Source: Methanospirillaceae archaeon | GTDB taxonomy: Archaea > Halobacteriota > Methanomicrobia > Methanomicrobiales > Methanospirillaceae | Direction: 5' to 3' | Assembly: GCA_016926505.1 (NCBI GenBank) | Contig: JAFGOM010000097.1 | Location: forward strand, 62,001-126,000 | Length of the DNA stretch: 64,000 nt | Shown here: positions 56,655 to 64,000 of the stretch, in pieces | How positions within the stretch are numbered: the stretch's first letter is position 1 | How the letters are laid out: the number at the start of each line of letters is the position of its first letter | Notes under the pieces: generated by a model | The model's input: only the letters and a program-made list of their open reading frames with translations | Database searches by the model: none | What the model was told of the DNA's origin: nothing | Made by a program: the position numbers and the translations under genes

Positions 56655-57059
56655 ATGGTTGATGTAAGTATCATCTGTGGCTCAGATTCTGACAGTGCAG
56701 TTGCACAAAAGGTCAGGGATACACTAAAAAATAATGCAATATCCTTCGAAGACCGGGTTCTCTCGGCACACCGTGATCCGGAAGAACTCGATATCTACGT
56801 GAAAAAATCAGATGCATCGGTCTTTATCTGTATTGCAGGCCTTTCCGCAGCCCTTCCCGGAGTCGTTGCTGCAAAGACGATGCGACCGGTTATCGGCGTC
56901 CCGGTAAGCGGGGGAGTGTTAGGAGGTCTTGATGCCCTTCTCTCGATCGTCCAGATGCCAAAAGGAGTCCCTGTGGCGTGTGTCGGCATTGACAACGGGC
57001 AAAATGCAGCACTCCTTGCAATCAGGATCTTATCTCTGGAAAAAGGGACGAGAGACTGA
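56655..57059 (+). CDS. purE: N5-carboxyaminoimidazole ribonucleotide mutase / AIR carboxylase
   Basis: Purine pathway step making CAIR (134 residues). The phosphate loop [12 protein letters not shown], the SAHRDPEEL catalytic histidine and the GLSAALPG loop are intact. ATG 56655 was chosen over one nine codons upstream because it precedes the family start ([12 protein letters not shown]). Single gene, divergent from the aminotransferase. Confidence 0.95.
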   Translation: MVDVSIICGSDSDSAVAQKVRDTLKNNAISFEDRVLSAHRDPEELDIYVKKSDASVFICIAGLSAALPGVVAAKTMRPVIGVPVSGGVLGGLDALLSIVQMPKGVPVACVGIDNGQNAALLAIRILSLEKGTRD

Positions 57060-57147
57060 CAGGGGTAGATAATAGAAAAGGAAAATTTCGAAGAAATCCT
57101 TTATACGAATCCGATCCAGAGGCAGGTAAAAATCCCGGGAAAAAAAG

Positions 57148-57408
57148 TTAATACCGGTTAAATTCACGGCGTGGCTTGGGAGGACGTGCTTCATCGATTC
57201 GAAGAGTTCTTCCCTCAAAAACGGTCTCATTGAGTGCTTCCATCGCTTTTTCTGCTTCTTCGACTGAACTCATCTCAACAAAGCCAAACCCTTTCTGTCC
57301 AATGATCCTGACATCAACTACTTCGCCATAATCTTCAAAAAGAGTCCTTAGTTGAGACTCATTTACCGAGTATGTCAGGTTCCCGACATACAGTTTCTTT
57401 TCCTGCAT
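57148..57408 (-). CDS. RNA-binding protein, single RRM domain
   Basis: An 86-residue RRM protein. RNP2 (KLYVGNL) is at residues 4-10 and RNP1 (KGFGFVEM) about 40-47. A short basic tail (RPPKPRREF) follows. ATG 57408 gives the compact form; an in-frame start fourteen codons earlier is possible. Such proteins are rare in archaea outside Methanomicrobia and may serve as cold-shock RNA chaperones; that role is inferred from bacterial relatives. A TATA-like GGTATATAG lies near 57,490. Confidence 0.93.
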   Translation of the reverse strand: MQEKKLYVGNLTYSVNESQLRTLFEDYGEVVDVRIIGQKGFGFVEMSSVEEAEKAMEALNETVFEGRTLRIDEARPPKPRREFNRY

Positions 57409-57817
57409 AAGATTCACTAATACATTTTCCGCAGCTTGAATACACGACATTCATCGGTCTTTACTCAATCAGGAGAAATAGCGCTATATACCGGTCTATC
57501 AGGCAATGGACCTGATTATCAGGTCAGGCAAACTATTTCGTCCATTCTGCGTTACTTAGTAGTGATCCTTTCTTATTTTGAATTTTTCGGATAAAATTTT
57601 AATATAATTTTTAGGAGAAACGATGATCCCCATAACCGGAAAACAAAAAACGAAACCTCTGGATCATATCAGGGAACGCAGCCGATTCCCACGAAATGTT
57701 CCATTATAACTCAAATATCAAAAGATAGAGTTTCCTGACATGCATGCACTACCACCGGTATCGCCCGGGTTTGTTGGAGAGCCTGTTTGAGAGGGAAATG
57801 GACGAGAAGGAAAGAGA
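57409..57817. other. Leader/promoter of the RRM gene, otherwise no gene
   Basis: About 410 bases between the RRM gene and thiC. The TATA-like sequence near 57,490 predicts a leader of roughly 55 bases before the RRM start. The rest is AT-rich with no convincing frame. Confidence 0.5.
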
Positions 57818-59074
57818 TCAGGGGAAAATATCACGAATCATCTTTACCGCGCACAGATCCCCGCACATCGAACAGGTTCCGTCTCCCGGATCCCGATCAT
57901 GAATAACCCGTGCAACTTCCGGGAAGAGTGCTGTGGCAAATTGCGCTTCCCAATCAAGATTATGCCGCATCTCACCCATCAGGAGTTCCTGCATCTTTGC
58001 CTTGCGGCTACCCTGAACCAGATCACCAATATGGGCAGCGATAACGGATGCACGGGTTCCTTCAATGATATCTTCCACTCGGGGAAGTGCAAGATGTTCA
58101 CTGGGCGAGACCATGCAGAGGAAATTGGCTCCATACATGCAGGCAACAGAACCCCCGATGGCACCGACAAGATGATCATACCCGGGTGCAATATCGGTAA
58201 CGAGCGGTCCTAACAGATACAGGGGGGCGTCACCGGTAAGCTCCTTTATCATCCTCACATTGTATCCAATCTGTTCAAGGGGGATATGCCCGGGTCCTTC
58301 AATCATGCGTTGAACCCCGGCATCGAGGGCACGTCTGGCAAGACGACCGAGATTTAAGTATTCAACAGATTTTGCCAGTCTCTCTGCATCATCCTGGCAA
58401 CCAGGGCGCATCCCGTCACCAAGGCTCGCAACAACATCATATTCACCAAGGATCTCTAAAAGATAGTCAAATTCAGACCAGAGCGGGTTTTCAATCCCCT
58501 GTGATGCCATCATGGCAACATGGAACGCTCCCCCCCGGGATACCACCCCCATGGTCCGGGGATCCTCGTGGAGTGACTGGAACACATCGGTATTCACCCC
58601 GCAGTGAAGGGTCAGAAAATCAACACCCTGGTTGCAATGCTCCCTGATTACCCGAAAGAGGAGATCTGCCTCGAGATCTGCAGCATTGCCAGCCCTTCGT
58701 ACCGCTTCATAGACAGGGACGGTACCGATGACTGTATCCAACCGAAGCAGTTCTTTTCGCATTCCCAGGAGATCACCCCCGGTAGAGAGATCCATGAGAC
58801 TATCAGCGCCATTTATGAGAGCTGCTTCTGCTTTTTGCAGTTCAAGGGCAGGATCACAGAGCTGGTTACTGGTCCCGATATTGACATTGACCTTAACCTG
58901 ACAGATATCACCAATTCCGATGACTTTGTGTTTACGTCTGGTGTTATGAGGAATAACCAGCCTGCCGGTAATAATGTGCTCTGCTGCTTTTCCCGGATCG
59001 AGACCCTCCAGCAGGGCAACATTCTCAACCTCAGGCGGGATATTGTGCCTGCAGTGGTTGATAAGGGTATCCAT
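57818..59074 (-). CDS. thiC: Phosphomethylpyrimidine synthase
   Basis: Radical-SAM-type enzyme that turns AIR into the thiamine pyrimidine (418 residues, the shorter archaeal form). GNIGTSNQ-like segment (VNIGTSNQ), ADSLMDLSTGGD, LHCGVN, MIEGPGHIPL and the C-terminal cluster motif CSMCGDLC are seen. The cluster cysteines read CX2CX3C instead of CX2CX4C. The start is only about 40 bases from the divergent lactamase gene, leaving no room for a TPP riboswitch. Confidence 0.95.
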   Translation of the reverse strand: MDTLINHCRHNIPPEVENVALLEGLDPGKAAEHIITGRLVIPHNTRRKHKVIGIGDICQVKVNVNIGTSNQLCDPALELQKAEAALINGADSLMDLSTGGDLLGMRKELLRLDTVIGTVPVYEAVRRAGNAADLEADLLFRVIREHCNQGVDFLTLHCGVNTDVFQSLHEDPRTMGVVSRGGAFHVAMMASQGIENPLWSEFDYLLEILGEYDVVASLGDGMRPGCQDDAERLAKSVEYLNLGRLARRALDAGVQRMIEGPGHIPLEQIGYNVRMIKELTGDAPLYLLGPLVTDIAPGYDHLVGAIGGSVACMYGANFLCMVSPSEHLALPRVEDIIEGTRASVIAAHIGDLVQGSRKAKMQELLMGEMRHNLDWEAQFATALFPEVARVIHDRDPGDGTCSMCGDLCAVKMIRDIFP

Positions 59075-59113
59075 ACCGGTACTTGTTTGTGGGCAGCCGG
59101 TTAATAGAGTACC

Positions 59114-59722
59114 ATGAGTACCACAAAGGTCAGGCTCCTCCCGGGAGTTGGTTTTTATGCCAATGCATACCTGGCAGGACCCGTTCTCTTTGATGCCGGT
59201 GTTTCTCCCGTCTCAATAGAACCATACCGGACCGGGATAACCCATATTATTATTACCCATGCCCATTTTGACCATATTGTCTACCTTGCGCACCTTGCCC
59301 GATATACCGGGGCGATGGTTTGCATTCATGCCCTTGATGCAGAGGGATTAATCAGTGACCGTGAAAGTCTTGCAATGAATTTCGGAGGTCATGCTCCCGG
59401 AATTCAGGCTGACAGGATTGTACATGACGGTGATACCATCGAGGGATGGACCGTATTGCATACTCCCGGCCATACAAAGGGAAGCATCTGCCTGTATGAT
59501 CTGGAATCAGAGACGCTCATCAGTGGAGATACCGTCTTTACAGACGGAGGATTTGGGAGATATGATTTTTTTGGCGGCAGCAGGGAAGCATTAACAGAAT
59601 CACTGGAACGCCTGAGTTCAATCCCGGTAGAAGGGCTTTATCCCGGCCATGGCCTTCCGGTAATATCGGGAGGCTCCCGTCATATCAGTGCTGCCCTTCA
59701 GATGATAGAGCGGTTTGGATAG
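59114..59722 (+). CDS. Metallo-beta-lactamase-fold hydrolase
   Basis: A 202-residue metal hydrolase. The zinc motif HAHFDH is followed by a second histidine in HTPGHTKGS, an aspartate in ISGDTVFTDG and a final PGHG. The size and the FDAG strand (LFDAGV) fit the glyoxalase-II-like group. Substrate unknown. Divergent from thiC. Confidence 0.92.
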   Translation: MSTTKVRLLPGVGFYANAYLAGPVLFDAGVSPVSIEPYRTGITHIIITHAHFDHIVYLAHLARYTGAMVCIHALDAEGLISDRESLAMNFGGHAPGIQADRIVHDGDTIEGWTVLHTPGHTKGSICLYDLESETLISGDTVFTDGGFGRYDFFGGSREALTESLERLSSIPVEGLYPGHGLPVISGGSRHISAALQMIERFG

Positions 59723-59956
59723 TCAAAAATGTGATACGATGCGAGAAGACGGGATTTATTCGGACAGGATGAAGGTGGTCAGGATGATGGCGGTCAGGGA
59801 AATGCAACCTAAAAGGCACAGATTTGGAATTATTGCCAAAATAAGATGCTTATTGAGATCATCCTTCCACAGGAAAATGAGGTATGGATACACACAGTGC
59901 TCTCTTTTTATATCCTCCCGCTGATATACCACTAACACGTTGAATGGAGGTGCATG

Positions 59957-60976
59957 ATGATTAACGTAGCAATTAACGGGTACGGAACTATTGGAAAGCG
60001 TGTTGCAGATGCAGTCAGTCTTCAGCCGGATATGAAGATTATCGGAGTATCGAAAACAAGACCGAATGCAGAGGCATATATCGCAAAGGAAAGAGGTTAT
60101 CCCCTGTATATCGCAGACATCTCTAAAAAACAGGCTTTTGTTGATGCGGGCATACCTGTTGCCGGTAGTGTTGATGAGATGATTCAGTGTGCCGATCTTG
60201 TCGTTGACGCAACCCCCGGAGGAGTTGGTATCAAGAACAGGGAACTGTACGAAAAACATACCGTCAAGGCAATCTGGCAGGGTGGTGAGGATCACGATGT
60301 GGCAGGTTTTTCCTTTAATGCTTCGTGTAATTATGAGGAAGCACGCAACCGGCAGTTCACAAGGGTAGTCTCATGTAATACTACAGGATTGTGCCGGATC
60401 ATCCATGCAGTTGAAGAACGGTTCGGGGTAAAGAAGGTCCGTGCGGTTATGGTAAGAAGAGGCGCAGATCCGCATGTAATTAAAAAAGGACCAATCGATT
60501 CGGTGGTCTTGGATCCGGTAAGCATCCCAAGTCACCACGGACCGGATGTAAACTCCGTGCTTCCCCATATCCCGATCGTTACCATGGCGATGATCGTTCC
60601 CACAACCCAGATGCATATGCACGCCCTTACTATTGAACTTGCACAAGATGCTACCAGGGAAGAGATTCTTGATATCATAAAAGCCCATCCACGCCTTGGC
60701 CTGGTAAAGAAGACAACGGGAATTGTCAGCACCGCGGAACTAAAGGAATTTGTCATGGACATGAACCGCCCCAGGTCAGATCTCTGGGAGAACGGTATCT
60801 ATGAGGGATCCGTCTCTGTAGTCGGGCGTGAACTCTTCCTGTTCCAGGCCATTCACCAGGAAGCAGATGTCGTTGTTGAGAATGTAGATGCGATCAGGGC
60901 AATGGCAGGAGATGTTTTAGATGGCGCAACATCGATACAGATAACCAACAATGCTCTCGGGTTCGTCGCACTGTAA
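59957..60976 (+). CDS. gap: Type II glyceraldehyde-3-phosphate dehydrogenase (NAD(P)+)
   Basis: Archaeal GAPDH of 339 residues, central to gluconeogenesis in a methanogen. NAD(P) fingerprint NGYGTIGKRVADAV, catalytic cysteine in VSCNTTGLCR and the HHGPDV segment are typical. ATG 59957 has GGAGGTG with 4-base spacing, so the preceding ATG (59954) is less likely. Confidence 0.96.
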   Translation: MINVAINGYGTIGKRVADAVSLQPDMKIIGVSKTRPNAEAYIAKERGYPLYIADISKKQAFVDAGIPVAGSVDEMIQCADLVVDATPGGVGIKNRELYEKHTVKAIWQGGEDHDVAGFSFNASCNYEEARNRQFTRVVSCNTTGLCRIIHAVEERFGVKKVRAVMVRRGADPHVIKKGPIDSVVLDPVSIPSHHGPDVNSVLPHIPIVTMAMIVPTTQMHMHALTIELAQDATREEILDIIKAHPRLGLVKKTTGIVSTAELKEFVMDMNRPRSDLWENGIYEGSVSVVGRELFLFQAIHQEADVVVENVDAIRAMAGDVLDGATSIQITNNALGFVAL

Positions 60977-61020
60977 GAGAACACCCAATCATTAACTCCT
61001 TTTCTTTCCAATCTGTGATA

Positions 61021-61965
61021 ATGGATCCCTACTTACTGGCCACACGCAATATCGTAGAGGTGGTCACCGATGACGAACTGCGGTCCCTGTTACAGAAACC
61101 GCATAAAAAAGTCTATGCCGGGTATGAACCAAGCGGTGAGATTCATCTCGGCCACCTGGTAACGATTAATAAACTGATTGATCTGCGCGATGCAGGTTTT
61201 GAGGTTATCGTTCTTCTCGCCGATCTCCATGCATTCCTGAACCGGAAAGGGACAATGGAGGAGGTTTTAAAGATTGCAGACTATAATCGCCGTTGTTTTG
61301 AAGGGCTTGGCCTGACTGATGTTACCTATATCCTTGGATCCCGGATGCAGCTCTCAGAGGAGTACCAGATGCTTGTTCATGAACTTTCACAGGTAATCAC
61401 GCTGAACCGTGCAAAAAGAAGCATGGATGAAGTGGGACGGATGATGGAGACGCCGACTGTTTCACAGATGATATACCCGATAATGCAGATGGCAGATATC
61501 GCGGTTCTACAGGTGGATGCAGCAGTTGGCGGTATTGACCAGCGTAAGATCCACATGCTGGCTCGTGAATACCTTCCACCAAAGGGATACCCGTCACCGG
61601 TCTGCATCCATCTTCCCATCATAAACGGACTTGACGGGAAGAAGATGTCCTCTTCATCAGGCAATTATATATCAGTCGCTGATTCCCGGGAAGAGATTGA
61701 GAAAAAGATGAAACGGGCATTTTGTCCCCCGGAAATACAGGATAATCCGGTGCTTCAGATCCTGCAGTACCACATCTTCCCACGGATAGATGAAGTCACC
61801 ATCACGAGACCTGAGAAGTTCGGTGGTGACAGGACCTGCTCTTCCTATGAAGAGATAGAGAAAGCATACGCAGACGGGGAGATTCACCCTGCTGATCTGA
61901 AATCTGCCGTTTCACGGTATTTATCAGAGATACTCTCACCGGTACGGGATCACTTAGGTGGATAG
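61021..61965 (+). CDS. tyrS: Tyrosyl-tRNA synthetase
   Basis: Class I synthetase of the short archaeal type (314 residues). HIGH-like motif is PSGEIHLGHL; the KMSKS-like motif is KKMSSSSGN. ATG 61021 is preferred to a GTG two codons earlier. Its last codons overlap the start of the RIO1 gene. Confidence 0.96.
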   Translation: MDPYLLATRNIVEVVTDDELRSLLQKPHKKVYAGYEPSGEIHLGHLVTINKLIDLRDAGFEVIVLLADLHAFLNRKGTMEEVLKIADYNRRCFEGLGLTDVTYILGSRMQLSEEYQMLVHELSQVITLNRAKRSMDEVGRMMETPTVSQMIYPIMQMADIAVLQVDAAVGGIDQRKIHMLAREYLPPKGYPSPVCIHLPIINGLDGKKMSSSSGNYISVADSREEIEKKMKRAFCPPEIQDNPVLQILQYHIFPRIDEVTITRPEKFGGDRTCSSYEEIEKAYADGEIHPADLKSAVSRYLSEILSPVRDHLGG

Positions 61966-62785
61966 CCGGGTTGATATTGTGGAAAAACAGGACTATACAG
62001 AACGTATCGACCGGTTGATCGATGAGAAACGTGCACGGATAAAGGACATTGATCAACTCAAAGTCAGGGGGGATGTCTTTGATGAGAATACGCTGCATGC
62101 CCTGTACAAACTATCACTAAAGAACTGGATAACTGCAGTGGGGGGTCCGATATCCACAGGAAAAGAAGCAAACGTGTTCCTTGCAGAACGCAATGAAACA
62201 TTGGTAGCGATAAAGATCTATCTTATCAGGACCGCAAATTTCAAACGGATGCAGGAGTACATTGCAGGGGATCGGCGATTCCATGGAACGAAAAAAACCA
62301 GAAAGGAACTCATCTTTACCTGGACCAGGAAAGAGTTCTCTAATCTGAAGCGGGCACAAAAAGCAGGCATCTGTGTGCCTATGCCCCTCGTCTTTGACAG
62401 AAACATCCTTATTATGGAGTTTTTGGGAAGAGGTGAGGAACCATACCCGCAACTCAGAAATGCAGTCATACCAGAACCGCAACAGGTTTATGAAGAGATT
62501 ATCTCACAGGTAACGGTCCTGTACCAGAGTGCTCAACTGGTCCACGGTGACCTTTCTGAATATAACATCCTGTATGGTGACAGAACGTATCTCATCGATA
62601 TGGGTCAGGCAGTAACAACCGAGCACCCTGCTGCTCATTTCTTCCTTGTCCGTGACTTGGAGAACATCACCAGGTTCTTTGCTGATATCTGTGTAACAGA
62701 TGATGTAGCAGATCTATTCAGAACCATTACCGGCATCCCTATGATGAGACAGGAAAACAAACAAGACAGGAGAGAAGATCCATGA
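61958..62785 (+). CDS. rio1: RIO1 serine protein kinase
   Basis: Atypical kinase for late small-subunit ribosome assembly (275 residues). Nucleotide loop STGKEANVF, the long flexible loop with KKTRKELI, catalytic HGDLSEYNIL and metal-binding LIDMGQAV are all present. A GTG at 61958 starts it, overlapping tyrS by 8 bases. It overlaps the KH gene by 4 bases, an operon conserved across archaea. Confidence 0.96.
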   Translation: MDSRVDIVEKQDYTERIDRLIDEKRARIKDIDQLKVRGDVFDENTLHALYKLSLKNWITAVGGPISTGKEANVFLAERNETLVAIKIYLIRTANFKRMQEYIAGDRRFHGTKKTRKELIFTWTRKEFSNLKRAQKAGICVPMPLVFDRNILIMEFLGRGEEPYPQLRNAVIPEPQQVYEEIISQVTVLYQSAQLVHGDLSEYNILYGDRTYLIDMGQAVTTEHPAAHFFLVRDLENITRFFADICVTDDVADLFRTITGIPMMRQENKQDRREDP

Positions 62786-63321
62786 AACAGGAGACGCGAA
62801 TTACAACAGAGAGAATCGGTGTTCTTATCGGAAAACAGGGACAGATAAAGCGGGACATAGAGGAGAGGACCAGTACCTCGATACAGGTTGACAGTGATAA
62901 GGGTCTTGTTACCATCGAAGGTGAAGATGCGGACCGGTTTATAAGAGCGGTAGAGATGATTAAAGCAATATCCCGCGGTTTTTCTCCGGAACGTGCCTCC
63001 TGCCTGCTTGAAGATGAAGACCTGTATTTAGAGATCATCAACCTGGGAGATATCGCAGACAATCCAAACCAGCTCGAACGAATCCGAGGTAGAATTATTG
63101 GAAAGAACGGATTTGCACGATCCCAGATCGAGGACCTGACACGGACGTCTCTCTCGGTATATGGAAAAACTGTTGCCATTATCGGGACCTTTGACCAGAT
63201 AAAAACAACAAAGGAAGCAATAGAGATGCTTATTACCGGGGCACCGCACGAAGCCGTCTTTTCGTTTCTTGAGAAGAAACGTCGTGAAGCAAAACGGGAT
63301 ATGCTGGGCTATTACTATTAA
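62782..63321 (+). CDS. KH-domain ribosome assembly protein (Pno1/Krr1-like)
   Basis: Two KH domains in 179 residues. KH1 has GVLIGKQGQIKRDIEE (GxxG), KH2 has GRIIGKNGFARSQIED. The archaeal homologue of Pno1 (Dim2), which works with RIO1 in 16S rRNA maturation. ATGA overlap with the RIO1 stop. Confidence 0.95.
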   Translation: MKQETRITTERIGVLIGKQGQIKRDIEERTSTSIQVDSDKGLVTIEGEDADRFIRAVEMIKAISRGFSPERASCLLEDEDLYLEIINLGDIADNPNQLERIRGRIIGKNGFARSQIEDLTRTSLSVYGKTVAIIGTFDQIKTTKEAIEMLITGAPHEAVFSFLEKKRREAKRDMLGYYY

Positions 63322-63423
63322 TGCTCATGATATGAAAGAAGAGAATACTATCAGAAGGAAATGCATCCTGTTTTTCAAAACGGTTGCTGATTAAAGCCTT
63401 AATTTTCGAAAGTTAGAGAATCC

Positions 63424-64000
63424 ATGGATATCGCCTCCTTATCCCTGCCGGAACCTCTTGTTGATGCGTATGCTGCAAAAGGGATAGATACGCTCTACCC
63501 GCCACAGGTAACCTGCATCGAACAGGGTCTCCTTACCGGGAATAATCTGCTGATATCGATTCCTACCGCGAGCGGAAAAACACTCATTGCTGAGATGGCG
63601 ATGCATCAGCAGATTAAATGCGGGGGAAAATGTCTCTATATCGTCCCGCTTCGGGCACTGGCATCTGAAAAGTTTGAGGATTTTTCCCATAAGGGAGTAC
63701 AGGTAGGTGTTGCCACCGGTGATCTTGACCGGACTGATCCCTACCTGGGATCCTATGATATCATCGTAGCTACCAGTGAGAAGGTTGATTCACTCGTAAG
63801 AAACAAGAGTCCCTGGCTACCCGGGATAACCTGTCTCGTTCTCGACGAGGTTCACCTGATAGATGCACAAAGACGCGGGGCAACTCTTGAGATGGTTATC
63901 ACCAAGATGCGCTATCAAAATCCGGCAATACAGGTCATCGCACTCTCTGCAACCATCGGAAACCCGCAACAACTTGCAGACTGGATGGATGCAACCCTCA
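63424..64000 (+). CDS. hel308: Hel308-like SF2 DNA helicase, 3' end outside window
   Basis: The first 192 codons of a Ski2-like ATP-dependent helicase used in replication-fork repair. ATG 63424 opens [12 protein letters not shown]; the Q-motif-like TLYPPQVTC is followed by Walker A PTASGKT, motif Ia [26 protein letters not shown], Walker B DEVH and motif III SATIGNP. The frame runs unbroken to the window end. Confidence 0.95.
   Translation, partial: MDIASLSLPEPLVDAYAAKGIDTLYPPQVTCIEQGLLTGNNLLISIPTASGKTLIAEMAMHQQIKCGGKCLYIVPLRALASEKFEDFSHKGVQVGVATGDLDRTDPYLGSYDIIVATSEKVDSLVRNKSPWLPGITCLVLDEVHLIDAQRRGATLEMVITKMRYQNPAIQVIALSATIGNPQQLADWMDATL

Noticed and set aside
58604-59104. Plus-strand frame opposite thiC
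   Set aside because: Antisense shadow of thiC; every conserved motif is on the minus strand.
59075-59113. TPP riboswitch upstream of thiC
   Set aside because: Only about 40 bases separate thiC from the divergent lactamase gene, too short for a TPP aptamer.
59756-60295. Minus-strand frame reaching into the intergenic gap upstream of GAPDH, ending in a hydrophobic helix
   Set aside because: Most of it is opposite the secure GAPDH gene. The gap part has a TATA-like GGATATAAAAAG and one possible helix but no start codon with a ribosome site, so a small membrane protein is not supported.

Overview
The window is a continuous piece of an archaeal chromosome. The lineage is almost certainly a methanogen of the Methanomicrobiales, most like Methanospirillum or a close relative. 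Evidence: an A-type ATP synthase operon, an FmdE-family protein, archaeal-only enzymes (type II glyceraldehyde-3-phosphate dehydrogenase, archaeal riboflavin synthase, Hel308, RIO1 and Pno1-like KH protein), AT-rich TATA boxes close upstream of starts, many start/stop overlaps, and the multi-PAS sensor kinases and RsbU-like modules that this order carries in numbers. No rRNA, tRNA, CRISPR array, insertion sequence or phage gene was seen.

Layout. 1-8250: A1Ao ATP synthase operon in the order I-K-E-C-F-A-B-D (I is cut by the window edge). 8247-11644: a tandem universal-stress protein, a decayed secreted-protein remnant, and a sodium:solute symporter with its 41-residue accessory protein. 12074-14602: a four-gene STAS / PP2C phosphatase / HATPase / STAS partner-switching operon. 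14861-16742: two secreted proteins. 16830-18967: galU and ugd, making UDP-glucuronate. 19117-22353: a ferrous-iron operon (two FeoA, FeoB, a membrane protein and a cysteine-rich winged-helix protein) behind a 22-bp palindrome. 22896-30347: an amino-acid permease, a 1284-residue REC/PAS/GAF histidine kinase, a cupin, a NapH-like ferredoxin membrane protein and a DUF1508 protein. 30766-34248: a P-type cation ATPase and a ProC-like reductase.

34263-43747 is the most unusual stretch. It holds three related exported thioredoxin-like domains (one fused to a CcdA-type membrane protein), a frameshifted fourth, two DGC-domain cysteine proteins next to a small cytoplasmic thioredoxin, a TSUP exporter, a universal stress protein, an ArsP-type permease and an ArsR repressor carrying extra cysteines. 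Near-identical TTCAA-N6-TTGAA dyads lie in several promoters of this stretch, which suggests one metal- or metalloid-responsive redox regulon. A toxin-antitoxin pair in tail-to-tail orientation and several decayed genes lie inside it.

43902-64000 is mostly housekeeping: TrmO, an FmdE-like protein, a MATE pump, GNAT, a Yip1/secreted-protein/ABC/FtsX export operon, CorA, two aminotransferases, RibH and RibC, an encapsulin-type ferritin-like protein, PurE, an RRM protein, ThiC, a metallo-beta-lactamase, GAPDH, TyrRS, RIO1, a KH protein and the start of Hel308.
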